From positions 177,760 to 241,759 of the forward strand of contig JAIXRJ010000036.1 of NCBI GenBank assembly GCA_027485235.1: a stretch of DNA of 64,000 nt, written 5' to 3'. A program made the translations under genes and the position numbers. Below, piece after piece: positions 51,320 through 60,384 of this stretch (its first letter is position 1; each line of letters opens with the position of its first letter). Under the pieces are notes generated by a model. That model did not search any database. It had not been told where the DNA came from and worked only from the letters and a program-made list of their open reading frames with translations. Source of the stretch: Comamonadaceae bacterium (GTDB lineage Bacteria > Pseudomonadota > Gammaproteobacteria > Burkholderiales > Burkholderiaceae_C).

Positions 51320-51757
51320 ATGTTCAGCAACACCGAATTGCCTTCGACACGTCCGTACCTGATCCGTGCTTTGTACGATTGGTGCAGTGAAAATGGTTTC
51401 ACGCCCTATGTGGCTGTGAAGGTGGATGCATCGGTACAGGTGCCGCGAGAATATGTGCAAGGTGGTGAGATCGTGCTCAATGTGAGCATGGACGCCACCA
51501 GTTCGCTCAAGTTGGGCAATGAGTTCATTGAATTCAAGGCCCGCTTTGGTGGCAAGCCACGCGAGATCATGGTGCCGATTGACCGTGTGATGGCGATTTA
51601 TGCACGGGAAAACGGCCAAGGCATGGCATTTCCGGTCAGCGACGCTGGCGTAGACCGTGCTTTATCAGCGGTTGACATTCATGCTGTTGGTGACAAGGAT
51701 GACGAGCCCTTACCGCCCACACCACCGGCCCGCCCATCCCTCACGCGGGTGAAGTAA
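51320..51757 (+). CDS. sspB: ClpXP protease specificity-enhancing factor SspB
   Basis: A 145-residue adaptor that brings ssrA-tagged proteins to ClpXP. STRPYLIRALYDWCSENGFTPYVAVKVDA and IEFKARFGGKPREIMVPIDRVMAIYARENGQGMAF form the substrate-binding domain; a flexible tail ends in PARPSLTRVK, the ClpX-binding motif. ATG 51320 follows a GAGGA site; the in-frame GTG at 51308 is less likely. Confidence 0.95.
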   Translation: MFSNTELPSTRPYLIRALYDWCSENGFTPYVAVKVDASVQVPREYVQGGEIVLNVSMDATSSLKLGNEFIEFKARFGGKPREIMVPIDRVMAIYARENGQGMAFPVSDAGVDRALSAVDIHAVGDKDDEPLPPTPPARPSLTRVK

Positions 51758-51812
51758 AAAAATCTTTCAATCCCCGGATGCGTTGAGATTGGCAAGTTAG
51801 AATCTAGCCCGT

Positions 51813-51888
51813 GCCGCTTTAGCTCAGTTGGTAGAGCACCCGCCTTGTAAGCGGTAGGTCGTCAGTTCGAATCCGACAAGCGGCACCA
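51813..51888 (+). tRNA. tRNA-Thr (anticodon TGT)
   Basis: A 76-base cloverleaf with encoded CCA: acceptor GCCGCTT/AAGCGGC (perfect), D-arm GCTC/GAGC, anticodon loop CTTGTAA and T-loop TTCGAAT. Two stems have a mismatch as read: C27-U43 at the top of the anticodon stem and A52-C62 in the T stem. A TAGAAT at 51798-51803 is a possible -10. Confidence 0.97.
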
Positions 51889-51895
51889 TGAATTT

Positions 51896-51929
51896 AAAAG
51901 CCCCTGATCACACGATCAGGGGCTTTTAT
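51896..51929. terminator. strong bidirectional terminator after tRNA-Thr
   Basis: AAAAGCCCCTGATC, loop ACAC, GATCAGGGGCTTTT: a perfect 14-bp stem with A and T runs on either side. It serves tRNA-Thr on the plus strand and the DUF721 gene on the minus strand. Confidence 0.92.
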
Positions 51930-51944
51930 CTTTGGAGCGGTCGA

Positions 51945-52274
51945 TCAAAGGCTCCGGTGTTGAACTTTGATCCGGATAGCGTTCACATGCAGGCCTTTCT
52001 GGTTCAAATGGGCTTGCAGAGCAGGCGTCATTTGGCGCAATTTGGCAGCGACGGCATTCGAGTTGGCCAACAGGCACCAAGAGCCTTCTTCGATCGGTCC
52101 GGCGTGAACACTGGCACGCAAAGGCGCGGGTAAAAGGCTGCGGATGGCCAAAAGGCGCTCGGACGATTCGCGCACACGGCTGGCCAACAGCGCAAAAGTC
52201 GGTGACTCTTGCGCGGCCTGTTGCAGGGGGATGGGGTGGTGGCGTCTTTGCATGGTGAACCGATCAAAATTCAT
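51945..52274 (-). CDS. DUF721 (DciA-like) family protein
   Basis: The 109-residue protein has the DUF721 segment LRASVHAGPIEEGSWCLLANSNAVAAKLRQMTPALQAHLNQKGL. Larger members (DciA) load the replicative helicase; whether this short form does so is unknown. The start is uncertain: ATG 52274 (MNFDRFTMQRR) is used, ATG 52253 is possible and neither has a good SD. It diverges from secA with about 200 bases between. Confidence 0.8.
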   Translation of the reverse strand: MNFDRFTMQRRHHPIPLQQAAQESPTFALLASRVRESSERLLAIRSLLPAPLRASVHAGPIEEGSWCLLANSNAVAAKLRQMTPALQAHLNQKGLHVNAIRIKVQHRSL

Positions 52275-52427
52275 TATCACGCAGCAGCCAATCGCAGGTC
52301 TTGCCCCAGTGACTAAGGGTCACAGGCAGAGGCTAAAATAAACGAAGGCCTGTGAGGGCCACGCCCTTGCGTCGCAAGACTTGTTCTTGGGCGCATGGGC
52401 TTCAAATGAACTTTTTAACTTGACAGG

Positions 52428-52440
52428 ACAGACGGTCTGT
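52428..52440. promoter_or_regulatory. palindrome in the secA upstream region
   Basis: ACAGAC-G-GTCTGT directly follows a consensus TTGACA (52420-52425). No good -10 lies 16-18 bases downstream. The palindrome could be an operator or a small RNA stem near the secA start; a second inverted repeat, GTGAC-5-GTCAC, lies at 52309-52323. Confidence 0.3.
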
Positions 52441-52475
52441 TTTTCAGCATCTGGCTGAAGGTGGATCCCGCAGAC

Positions 52476-55211
52476 ATGGCCATCCCATTCCTCACCAAAA
52501 TTTTCGGCAGCAGCAACGATCGACTGCTCAAGCAATACCGCAAGACGGTGGAGCGCATCAATGCCCTGGAAGCAGGCTTGGAAGGCCTGAGCGACGAGGC
52601 CTTGCGCGCCAAGACCGAAAGTTTCAAGCAACGTGTGGCCGCGGGCGAAACCCTCGACGCGTTGCTGCCAGAAGCCTTCGCCGTGGTCCGTGAGGGCTCC
52701 AAGCGCGCCATGAAGATGCGCCATTTCGATGTTCAACTGGTGGGCGGCATCGCCTTGCACAAGGGCAAAATTGCCGAAATGCGCACCGGTGAAGGCAAGA
52801 CGCTCACATCGACCTTGCCCGCTTACCTCAACGCCTTGGCAGGCAAGGGCGTGCACGTGGTGACGGTGAACGATTACCTGGCCAACCGCGATGCGCAGTG
52901 GATGGGCAAGTTGTTCAATTTTCTGGGCATGACGGTGGGCATCAACCTCTCGCAGATGGCGCGTGAAGAGAAACAGGCCGCCTACAACGCCGACATCACC
53001 TACGGGACCAACAACGAATACGGTTTCGATTACCTGCGCGACAACATGGTTTATGAAGCACAAGACCGTGTCCAGCGACCACTGAGCTACGCCATCATCG
53101 ACGAGGTCGACTCGATCTTGATCGATGAGGCCCGCACACCTTTGATCATCAGTGGCCAGGCCGAAGACCACACCGCCACGTATGTGGCGATGAAGCAGGT
53201 CATCCCTTTGCTCTCGCGTCAGGAGGGTGAAGCCGACCCTCGCACAGGGGAGGGCATCATCACACCCGGTGATTTCACCGTGGATGAAAAGTCTCACCAA
53301 GTGTTCCTGACCGAAGACGGTCACGAAAAAGCCGAAGCTGTGCTGGCCCAACTGGGCTTGATTCCAGAAGGCGCGAGCTTGTACGACCCGGCCAACATCA
53401 CCTTGATGCACCACTTGAATGCCGCCCTGCGCGCGCAGCACCTCTACCACCGTGACCAGCACTATGTGGTGCAAGAAGGTGAAGTGGTGATCGTGGACGA
53501 GTTCACCGGTCGATTGATGACCGGTCGCCGCTGGAGCGATGGTTTGCACCAGGCTGTTGAAGCCAAAGAAGGTGTGCAGATTCAGGCCGAGAACCAGACC
53601 ATGGCCTCGATCACTTTCCAGAATTACTTCCGCCTGTACGAGAAGATCGGGGGCATGACTGGCACGGCCGACACAGAGGCCTACGAGTTCCAGGAAATCT
53701 ACAGTCTGGAAACAGTGGTGATTCCTCCACACCGCAAGAGCCAGCGCGAGGACCAGCTTGACCGCGTCTACAAGACATCGCAAGAACGTTACGCCGCGGC
53801 CATCGCTGACATCCGCGAATGTCACGACCGCGGTCAACCCGTTTTGGTGGGCACCACGTCGATTGAAAACTCGGAGTTGATCGCGCAAATGCTGACGAAA
53901 GCCGACTTGCCCCACCAAGTGCTCAATGCCAAGCAGCATGCGCGCGAGGCCGACATCGTGGCGCAGGCGGGTCGTCCAGGCATGATCACCATTGCCACCA
54001 ACATGGCCGGACGCGGCACCGATATCGTGCTCGGTGGCAACATCGAAAAAGACATCCAGGCCATCGAAGCCGAGGAGTCCTTGCCCGAGGCCGACCGTCA
54101 AGCGAAAGTGAGCACCCTGCGCGAGCAATGGAAGCTCACGCACGAGCAGGTCAAGGCGAATGGCGGTTTGCGCATCATCGCCACCGAGCGGCATGAGTCA
54201 CGCCGCATTGACAATCAATTGCGTGGTCGTTCGGGCCGCCAAGGTGATCCTGGCTCTTCGCGTTTTTACCTGAGCCTCGATGACCCCTTGATGCGCATTT
54301 TTGCCGGTGATCGCGTGCGCGCCATCATGGACCGTTTGAAGATGCCTGAAGGCGAAGCCATCGAAGCGGGCATGGTGACGCGCAGCATCGAAAGCGCCCA
54401 GCGCAAGGTCGAGTCGCGCAACTTCGATATCCGAAAGCAATTGCTCGAATACGACGATGTCTCCAACGACCAGCGCAAAGTGATCTACCAGCAACGCAAC
54501 GACATCCTCGATGCGCAAGACATGGAAAGTCAGATCGCGTCACTGCGCGAAGGTTGTTTCACAGACTTGGTTCGCCAGTTTGTGCCTGCCGAAACGGTGG
54601 AAGAGCAATGGGACTTGGCCGCGCTGGAAAAGGTGCTGAACGATGAATGGCAATTGACCTTGGACTTGCGTGAAAAAGTGCAAGCCTCCAACGCCATCAC
54701 CGATGACGACATTCTGGAGATGGTGGTGGCTGCGGCCCATGCCCAGTTTCAGACCAAACTCGACCAAGTGGGCGCTGCCAATTTCACGCCTTTTGAGCGC
54801 ATGGTCTTGCTGCAAAGCATCGACACGCACTGGCGTGAACACCTCAGCGCGCTGGATTATTTGCGCCAAGGCATCCACCTGCGCGGCTATGCCCAAAAGC
54901 AGCCCAAGCAAGAATACAAGCGGGAAGCTTTCGAGTTGTTCGGTCAGTTGCTCGATTCGGTCAAAAATGAGGTCACCCGCACCTTGATGCTGGTGCGCGT
55001 CGACTCCGGGGCGCAGATCGAACAAGCCGCGCAGGACATTGAAGCGCGTGCCGAGCACATCAACAATGTGACTTACAGCGCACCCGATGAATCAGGTGAG
55101 CCTCAAACCGTGGCCGCCGGACAACAAGCGGGGGTGCTGGTGGGCCGCAACGACCCTTGCCCCTGCGGCAGCAGAAAAAAATTCAAGCACTGCCACGGCA
55201 AATTGGCCTGA
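52476..55211 (+). CDS. secA: preprotein translocase ATPase SecA
   Basis: The 911-residue SecA drives unfolded preproteins through Sec[24 protein letters not shown] start, Walker [31 protein letters not shown] (Walker B/NBD1), GTDIVLGGN and [21 protein letters not shown] (NBD2), and the zinc-binding tail [16 protein letters not shown] are complete. ATG 52476 is the family start; an in-frame GTG at 52461 adds five residues. Confidence 0.98.
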   Translation: MAIPFLTKIFGSSNDRLLKQYRKTVERINALEAGLEGLSDEALRAKTESFKQRVAAGETLDALLPEAFAVVREGSKRAMKMRHFDVQLVGGIALHKGKIAEMRTGEGKTLTSTLPAYLNALAGKGVHVVTVNDYLANRDAQWMGKLFNFLGMTVGINLSQMAREEKQAAYNADITYGTNNEYGFDYLRDNMVYEAQDRVQRPLSYAIIDEVDSILIDEARTPLIISGQAEDHTATYVAMKQVIPLLSRQEGEADPRTGEGIITPGDFTVDEKSHQVFLTEDGHEKAEAVLAQLGLIPEGASLYDPANITLMHHLNAALRAQHLYHRDQHYVVQEGEVVIVDEFTGRLMTGRRWSDGLHQAVEAKEGVQIQAENQTMASITFQNYFRLYEKIGGMTGTADTEAYEFQEIYSLETVVIPPHRKSQREDQLDRVYKTSQERYAAAIADIRECHDRGQPVLVGTTSIENSELIAQMLTKADLPHQVLNAKQHAREADIVAQAGRPGMITIATNMAGRGTDIVLGGNIEKDIQAIEAEESLPEADRQAKVSTLREQWKLTHEQVKANGGLRIIATERHESRRIDNQLRGRSGRQGDPGSSRFYLSLDDPLMRIFAGDRVRAIMDRLKMPEGEAIEAGMVTRSIESAQRKVESRNFDIRKQLLEYDDVSNDQRKVIYQQRNDILDAQDMESQIASLREGCFTDLVRQFVPAETVEEQWDLAALEKVLNDEWQLTLDLREKVQASNAITDDDILEMVVAAAHAQFQTKLDQVGAANFTPFERMVLLQSIDTHWREHLSALDYLRQGIHLRGYAQKQPKQEYKREAFELFGQLLDSVKNEVTRTLMLVRVDSGAQIEQAAQDIEARAEHINNVTYSAPDESGEPQTVAAGQQAGVLVGRNDPCPCGSRKKFKHCHGKLA

Positions 55212-55228
55212 GCCTGCGCCAAGCAATG

Positions 55229-55250
55229 AAACGGGCTTCGGCCCGTTTTG
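55229..55250 (+). terminator. terminator of secA
   Basis: AAACGGGC, loop TTCG, GCCCGTTT, then TTG: an 8-bp stem with a stable UUCG tetraloop, 18 bases after the secA stop. Confidence 0.85.
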
Positions 55251-55291
55251 TTTGTGGACTTTGAAATCATCTCCATTTTTGAAAGATCACC

Positions 55292-56521
55292 ATGCCCGTG
55301 AATCTGCCCCAGATCGATCCCGCTCAATTGCATGCCGTTGCCGGTGTGCGTTGGGGCATTGCCGAAGTCGGCGTGCGCAAAGCCCATCGCAAGGACCTGA
55401 GCGTCATGCTGCTGGACGCAGGCGCCAGCGTAGCGGGTGTGTTCACCAGCAACCGCTATTGCGCAGCGCCTGTGCAGGTGTGCCGTGAGCATCTGGCGCA
55501 AGGCAGTGCCGTGCGCGCCTTGGTCATCAACACGGGCAACGCCAACGCGGGCACCGGTGCACCGGGTCTGGCCCATGCGCGCCAAACTTGTGAGGCCATG
55601 GCCCATTTGTTGCAATGCGCGCCTGCGCAGGTTCTGCCGTTCTCGACCGGCGTGATCATGGAGCCCTTACCGGTGGACCGCATCGTGGCCGGCTTGCCCG
55701 CTGCATTGGCCGACGCGCAAACGGCTCATTGGGCACAGGCAGCTGTTGGCATCATGACCACCGACACCCAGCCCAAGGCGGCCAGCGTGCAGGTGCAGGT
55801 CGGCGGCAAGACCGTCAACATCACCGGCATCAGCAAGGGCGCGGGCATGATCCGCCCGAACATGGCCACCATGCTCGGTTTTGTGGCCACCGATGCGAAC
55901 ATCGATCCGGCCTTGCTGCCCGGCTTGGTCAAGACCCTGGCTGATGGATCGTTCAACCGCATCACCATCGATGGCGACACCTCGACCAACGACTCTTTCA
56001 TGCTGATCGCCACGCACCAAGCGGGTCACGCCCAGATCACCTCGCTGGACAGCGCAGACGGTCAGGCTTTGTTCCAAGGCCTGATGCAGGTGGCCCGCCA
56101 GCTGGCCCATGCCATCGTGCGAGATGGCGAAGGTGCCACCAAATTCATCACCGTGCAGGTCGAAGGCGGCCGCACCGGCGAAGAGTGCCGTCTGGTGGCC
56201 TATGCCATCGCCCATTCGCCCTTGGTCAAAACCGCTTTCTTTGCCAGCGACCCCAACTTGGGCCGCATTCTGGCGGCCGTGGGTTATGCCGGCATCACCG
56301 ATCTGGACCAGGGCCTGATCGATCTGCACCTGGACGATGTGCATGTGGTCTCGCAAGGCGGGCGCCGCCCCGAATACCGTGAAGAAGACGGTCAGCGAGT
56401 CATGAAGGGCAGCGAAATCACCGTGCGCGTAGGCTTGGGCCGTGGCACCGCCAGCGACACCGTGTGGACCTGCGACCTGAGCCACGATTACGTCACCATC
56501 AACGCGGATTACCGTTCATGA
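55292..56521 (+). CDS. argJ: bifunctional glutamate N-acetyltransferase/ornithine acetyltransferase
   Basis: A 409-residue Ntn-type enzyme that self-cleaves at the threonine in [18 protein letters not shown]. It recycles the acetyl group from N-acetylornithine to glutamate. VLINTGNAN-type '[14 protein letters not shown]', [10 protein letters not shown] and INADYRS at the C-terminus match. The stop overlaps the DUF815 gene start (ATGA). Confidence 0.97.
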   Translation: MPVNLPQIDPAQLHAVAGVRWGIAEVGVRKAHRKDLSVMLLDAGASVAGVFTSNRYCAAPVQVCREHLAQGSAVRALVINTGNANAGTGAPGLAHARQTCEAMAHLLQCAPAQVLPFSTGVIMEPLPVDRIVAGLPAALADAQTAHWAQAAVGIMTTDTQPKAASVQVQVGGKTVNITGISKGAGMIRPNMATMLGFVATDANIDPALLPGLVKTLADGSFNRITIDGDTSTNDSFMLIATHQAGHAQITSLDSADGQALFQGLMQVARQLAHAIVRDGEGATKFITVQVEGGRTGEECRLVAYAIAHSPLVKTAFFASDPNLGRILAAVGYAGITDLDQGLIDLHLDDVHVVSQGGRRPEYREEDGQRVMKGSEITVRVGLGRGTASDTVWTCDLSHDYVTINADYRS

Positions 56522-57393
56522 GCCAAACACTGGAACAACTGCTGGCCAAAGTCAGCCAGCTGGTGGACCGCATCGAATCGGTCTTGCCCCAACCCTTGAG
56601 CGCACCCGATTGGTCTCAGGCGATTGCTTGGCGTTACCGCAAGCGCTCATCTGGTCACGGCGTGTTGGAGCCGGTGCGCCACGTTGCGGCCATGACACTC
56701 GATGACCTGAAGGAAATCGAACCGCAAAAAGAAAAACTGCAACGCAACACCGAGCAGTTTGTGAACGGTCGCCCGGCCAACAACGTGCTGCTGACCGGTG
56801 CGCGCGGCACGGGCAAATCGTCGCTCATCAAGGCGTGTTTGAACTCCTACGCATCACAAGGCTTGCGCCTGATCGAGGTGGACAAGGCCGACCTGACCGA
56901 CTTGCCCGACATCATCGAAGTGGTTGCTTCGCGCCCGGAAAAGTTCATGGTCTATTGCGATGACCTGAGCTTCGAAGACGGTGAGCCTGGTTACAAAGCG
57001 CTCAAATCCATCCTGGACGGCACGGTGGCCGCGTCCACCCCCAATGTGCTGATCTGCGCGACCAGCAACCGCCGCCATTTGCTGCCCGAGTACATGAGCG
57101 AAAACCTCACCTACAAACACACCGAAGATGGCGAAGTGCACCCCGGTGAAGGTGTGGAAGAAAAAATCTCCCTCTCCGAGCGCTTTGGTTTGTGGATCAG
57201 TTTCTACCCCTTCTCACAAGACGAGTACCTCACCATTGCGGGCCAGTGGCTCAGCAGCTTGGGTGCCACGCCTGCACAAATCGAAGCGGCCCGTGCCGAC
57301 GCCTTGTTGTGGGCTTTGGAACGTGGCTCACGCAGCGGCCGTGTGGCCTACCAGTTTGCCCGTGACTTCATGGGCCGTCAGGCGTCTGCATGA
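56518..57393 (+). CDS. DUF815 family AAA-type ATPase
   Basis: The 291-residue protein has Walker [17 protein letters not shown], Walker [15 protein letters not shown] and a sensor [16 protein letters not shown], followed by [18 protein letters not shown], all typical of DUF815 ATPases. Role unknown. It is coupled to argJ and mutT by four-base overlaps on both sides. Confidence 0.92.
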   Translation: MSQTLEQLLAKVSQLVDRIESVLPQPLSAPDWSQAIAWRYRKRSSGHGVLEPVRHVAAMTLDDLKEIEPQKEKLQRNTEQFVNGRPANNVLLTGARGTGKSSLIKACLNSYASQGLRLIEVDKADLTDLPDIIEVVASRPEKFMVYCDDLSFEDGEPGYKALKSILDGTVAASTPNVLICATSNRRHLLPEYMSENLTYKHTEDGEVHPGEGVEEKISLSERFGLWISFYPFSQDEYLTIAGQWLSSLGATPAQIEAARADALLWALERGSRSGRVAYQFARDFMGRQASA

Positions 57394-57857
57394 GCAACTT
57401 GTTGGTGGCCGATGGGGAGCGTCAACGCGAAGGCGGTGTGGACCGCCCCGTGGTTGATGTGGCCGTGGGCGTGCTGATGCAAGCCGACGGGCAGTTCTTG
57501 CTGACCTCACGCCCCGAAGGCAAGGTCTATGCGGGCTATTGGGAGTTTCCAGGCGGCAAGCTCGAAGCCGGTGAAACAGTCGAAGAGGCCTTGCGCCGCG
57601 AACTCCAAGAAGAGCTGGGTATCGTGATCGGTGCTGCGCAGATCTGGAAAACCCAGATGGTGGATTACCCCCACGCCTTGGTGCGGCTGCACTTTTGCAA
57701 AGTCTGGGATTGGCAAGGGGACTTGCAAATGCGCGAAGCGCAATCTCATGCTTGGGAGCAACTGCCGGTGAACGTGGTGCCGGTGTTGCCAGGCACCATC
57801 CCGGTGTTGACTTGGTTGGCGCAAGAGCGCCAGTTCAGCGGCGCCACGCACCGCTGA
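57390..57857 (+). CDS. mutT: NUDIX hydrolase, MutT-like 8-oxo-dGTP diphosphatase
   Basis: A 155-residue protein with VDVAVGVLMQADGQFLLTSRPEGKVYAGYWEFPGGK and a complete Nudix box GGKLEAGETVEEALRRELQEELGI. MutT removes oxidised guanine nucleotides. The gene ends in TGATCA, which also contains the stop of the convergent DUF1841 gene. Confidence 0.93.
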   Translation: MSNLLVADGERQREGGVDRPVVDVAVGVLMQADGQFLLTSRPEGKVYAGYWEFPGGKLEAGETVEEALRRELQEELGIVIGAAQIWKTQMVDYPHALVRLHFCKVWDWQGDLQMREAQSHAWEQLPVNVVPVLPGTIPVLTWLAQERQFSGATHR

Positions 57858-58295
57858 TCAGTCCTTGGTCGCGTGCCTCTGCACGCAGTCGATGTAGGCC
57901 GCGCCGTCGGGCATGCGGCCTGCGCGTTGACTTTCAAAGACCATGCGGCCCAGACATTCCATGGTCTGGTGGTGCGCGTCGTGCAAAGAGTTGAGTTTGT
58001 GCGTCAGCAACTCCACTGCCTGGCGAATGCCGCGTGGCTGGTCGATGCTGCATTGCTCGCTGATCGACAGGTGCATGGACAGATGCAAAAACGGGTTTTC
58101 TTTGTCGGGATCTGTTTTGACCATGCTGGCCAGCGCGGCATCGACATCCGCCAGCTCGGCATGGTATTCTGGGTGCTGGTCGATCCATTGGCTTACCAAC
58201 ATTTCCATCGGCTCTAACGGGACCGCAGTTTTGGCCTTGGCGTACACGCCACAAAAAAATCGCCGCACATCGGATTGAGAAGGTTGCATCAGCAT
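57858..58295 (-). CDS. DUF1841 family protein
   Basis: The 145-residue protein starts MLMQPSQSDVRRFFCGVYAKAKTAVPLEPMEMLVSQWIDQHPEYHAEL and contains NPFLHLSMHLSISEQCSIDQPRGIR, the family core with His residues, and the H-x-tail LHDAHHQTMECLGRMVFESQRAGRMPDGAAYIDCV. Function unknown. Its stop abuts that of mutT with no gap. Confidence 0.9.
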   Translation of the reverse strand: MLMQPSQSDVRRFFCGVYAKAKTAVPLEPMEMLVSQWIDQHPEYHAELADVDAALASMVKTDPDKENPFLHLSMHLSISEQCSIDQPRGIRQAVELLTHKLNSLHDAHHQTMECLGRMVFESQRAGRMPDGAAYIDCVQRHATKD

Positions 58296-58328
58296 GGGCA
58301 GGATTGTCCTTCATGTTGGCACCGGCAG

Positions 58329-58406
58329 CCTGCGATGGGGCCATGGGGCTTGGGTTCAGAGGCACCTCGCTTTGCCAAATGGCCCCATCCCATGGCCCAT
58401 CGCAGG
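58329..58406. repeat. imperfect inverted repeat
   Basis: CCTGCGATGGGGCCATGGG (58329-58347) pairs with CCCATGGCCCATCGCAGG (58389-58406), 18 of 19 positions with one bulge, separated by 41 bases. No T run follows, so it is not a plain terminator. Confidence 0.75.
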
Positions 58407-58678
58407 CCCCTTGCAGACATCGCATCCTTTCACACTGCAAGTGAGTGCTTGGCGGAAATCGCGCACAGGGTGCTGCTCCCACAACACCCAACCCAAAACC
58501 ATGTCAGCGCAGTGCCCCGCGCGCGATCCTTCCTTGTAGGCGCTGCGCCCCCGCGCGATCAGCGGTGTCCAAGCCCTGCAAGCCGACACCCAGTTCAGGG
58601 TTGACCAAAGCGACAAAGACGGCTGCACCATTGACATTCAGACAACACACGCCAACACCCTGGCGCAGCATGCATCCA

Positions 58679-58707
58679 TTGGACAGAGGGACAGGCTGGC
58701 GTGCAAT
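58679..58707 (+). promoter_or_regulatory. candidate promoter of the thiolase gene
   Basis: TTGGAC (58679-58684), a 17-base spacer, TGCAAT (58702-58707); an overlapping TAAAAT at 58707-58712 is a better -10 but wrongly spaced. The ATG is at 58742. Confidence 0.4.
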
Positions 58708-58741
58708 AAAATGCGCCCATCCTTTATCCCGAGACCAGAAG

Positions 58742-59944
58742 ATGAACCAAGCCTATGTATGTGACGCGATCCGTACCCCCTTTGGCCGTTACGGCGGCGC
58801 CTTGAGCAGCGTGCGCACCGACGACCTGGGCGCTGTGCCCCTGCGCGCCTTGATGGCGCGCAACCCCACCGTGGACTGGGCCGCTGTGACCGATGTGCTG
58901 TATGGCTGCGCCAACCAAGCCGGTGAAGACAACCGCAACGTGGCCCACATGGCCAGCTTGCTGGCCGGATTGCCCATCGACGTGCCCGGCGCCACCCTCA
59001 ACCGCTTGTGCGGCTCTGGTCTGGACGCCATTGGCACCGCAGCACGCGCCATCAAGGCCGGTGAAGCGGGTTTGATGATTGCCGGCGGTGTCGAGAGCAT
59101 GAGCCGCGCCCCGTTCGTCATGCCCAAGGCCGAAACCGCCTTCAGCCGCAACAACGCGGTGTACGACACGACCATTGGCTGGCGCTTCATCAACAAGCTG
59201 ATGAAAGCCCAATACGGCGTGGACTCCATGCCCGAGACCGCCGAAAACGTGGCCACCGATTACAAGATCGAGCGCGAAGCGCAAGACTTGATGGCCTACA
59301 ACAGCCAGCTGCGTGCGGTGGCCGCCATCAAGGCTGGCCATTTGGCGCGCGAAATTGTGGGCGTGAGCATTTCCCAGAAGAAGGGCGATGCGATCATTGT
59401 GGACACCGACGAGCACCCGCGCGAAACCAGCCTGGAGGCGCTGGCCAAGCTCAAAGGCGTGGTGCGCCCAGACGGCACCGTGACCGCTGGCAATGCCTCG
59501 GGTGTGAACGATGGCGCGTGTGCCTTGCTGCTGGCCGACGAAGCCACCGCTGCCAAAAATGGTTTGACGCCCAAAGCCCGCATCGTGGGCATGGCCACGG
59601 CCGGTGTGGCCCCGCGTGTCATGGGCATTGGCCCTGCGCCTGCCACGCTCAAAGTGCTGGCGCAAACCGGTTTGACCATCGACCACATGGACGTGATCGA
59701 GCTGAACGAAGCTTTTGCCGCTCAAGGCTTGGCGGTGATGCGCATGCTGGGCTTGAAAGACGACGATGCCCGCGTGAACGCCTGGGGCGGCGCGATTGCC
59801 TTGGGTCACCCGTTGGGTGCATCGGGTGCCCGTTTGGCCACCACCGCCATCAACCGCTTGCAGCAAACCGCAGGCCGCTACGCGCTGTGCACCATGTGCA
59901 TTGGTGTGGGGCAGGGCATTGCCTTGATCATCGAGCGCGTTTGA
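58742..59944 (+). CDS. pcaF: 3-oxoadipyl-CoA thiolase (PcaF type)
   Basis: The 400-residue thiolase closely follows PcaF: VCDAIRTPFGRYGGALSSVR, GCANQAGEDNRNVAHMASLLAGLP, NRLCGSGLDAIGTA (acyl-enzyme C90), MPETAENVA, TAGNASGVNDGA, GGAIALGHPLGASGAR and TMCIGVGQG (second Cys). It would cleave 3-oxoadipyl-CoA to succinyl-CoA and acetyl-CoA, but no other pca gene is near, and broader 3-ketoacyl-CoA use is possible. The frame is open upstream to 58445, but only from ATG 58742 does it look like thiolase. Confidence 0.9.
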   Translation: MNQAYVCDAIRTPFGRYGGALSSVRTDDLGAVPLRALMARNPTVDWAAVTDVLYGCANQAGEDNRNVAHMASLLAGLPIDVPGATLNRLCGSGLDAIGTAARAIKAGEAGLMIAGGVESMSRAPFVMPKAETAFSRNNAVYDTTIGWRFINKLMKAQYGVDSMPETAENVATDYKIEREAQDLMAYNSQLRAVAAIKAGHLAREIVGVSISQKKGDAIIVDTDEHPRETSLEALAKLKGVVRPDGTVTAGNASGVNDGACALLLADEATAAKNGLTPKARIVGMATAGVAPRVMGIGPAPATLKVLAQTGLTIDHMDVIELNEAFAAQGLAVMRMLGLKDDDARVNAWGGAIALGHPLGASGARLATTAINRLQQTAGRYALCTMCIGVGQGIALIIERV

Positions 59945-59951
59945 GGCATGG

Positions 59952-59972
59952 ACCCCGGATCTAGTCCGGGGT
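59952..59972. repeat. short palindromic repeat downstream of pcaF
   Basis: ACCCCGGA, TCTAG, TCCGGGGT: an 8-bp stem inside the phrase TGGACCCCGGATCTAGTCCG. It resembles the dispersed proteobacterial palindromes of the form CCCGG-N-CCGGG, as I recall them. It is not followed by a T run. Confidence 0.5.
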
Positions 59973-59994
59973 GACAATAGGGTCGAGTTCGAAT

Positions 59995-60384
59995 TTATGG
60001 CCCAGGCCACCAGCCCCTTCGGGGGCTTTTTTGTGCCTGCTCGAACTCTTCAGTGCTGACCTCGATCTCTAGGCGCAAGAGTGCTGCACCCATGGCTTTG
60101 CCCAAATTGTCCAAGCGCAAGTTGCGTGCGCCGCCGCCCTGCAGCGCGCCGTGCAGCACGAACTTCAGGGCCAGGATGTTGGGCAATGGCCAGGCATCCA
60201 CCTGCCCCGGCAGCCAGGGCGCAAAGTGCGCTTGCACTTTGGCGGCGGTGACTTCGCGTTCGAGGATGCGGTAACCCGCTTCGTTCCAAGCAAACAGGCC
60301 AAAGTCCACCCAATCGGCTTTGTCGCCGCTGCGGGCGTGGGCGATGCGGGCCAAGGGAATTTGGATCAGGGTTGGGGCGTTCAT
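59995..60384 (-). CDS. AtuA-associated small protein (ferredoxin-fold-like), copy 2
   Basis: The 129-residue protein reads MNAPTLIQIPLARIAHARSG, DKADWVDFGL, then FAPWLPGQVDAWPLPNILALKFVLHGALQGGGARNL. It shares the ARSGDKAD/TRTGDKGN, LNFV/LKFVLH-ALGGG motifs with copy 1 (17972-18286). Its last 11 residues (KSPRRGWWPGP) are encoded across the pcaF terminator hairpin. Four-base overlap with the AtuA-like gene upstream indicates coupled subunits. Function unknown. Confidence 0.8.
   Translation of the reverse strand: MNAPTLIQIPLARIAHARSGDKADWVDFGLFAWNEAGYRILEREVTAAKVQAHFAPWLPGQVDAWPLPNILALKFVLHGALQGGGARNLRLDNLGKAMGAALLRLEIEVSTEEFEQAQKSPRRGWWPGP
60012..60032 (+). terminator. terminator of pcaF, inside the 3' end of the convergent gene
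   Basis: AGCCCC, loop TTCG, GGGGCT followed by TTTTTT: a compact stem with a UUCG loop on the plus strand, 68 bases after the pcaF stop. It lies inside the last codons of the minus-strand small AtuA partner. Confidence 0.85.

Larger units (their letters stand above)
58296..58741. other. 446-base non-coding gap before the thiolase gene
   Basis: No convincing gene was found on either strand; small open frames here do not look like protein families I know. It holds a large imperfect inverted repeat (58329-58347 and 58389-58406), GC-rich sequence with runs of GCGCGCGATC-like words (58529-58561), and a candidate thiolase promoter at the right end. A decayed gene fragment cannot be excluded. Confidence 0.6.

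Noticed and set aside
58356..58637. Small minus-strand frame in the 446-base gap
   Set aside because: 93 residues with no recognisable domain, no ribosome site, and translation overlapping the inverted repeat.
58445..58741. N-terminal extension of the thiolase
   Set aside because: The 99 added residues are low-complexity and unlike thiolase, whose canonical start is ATG 58742.
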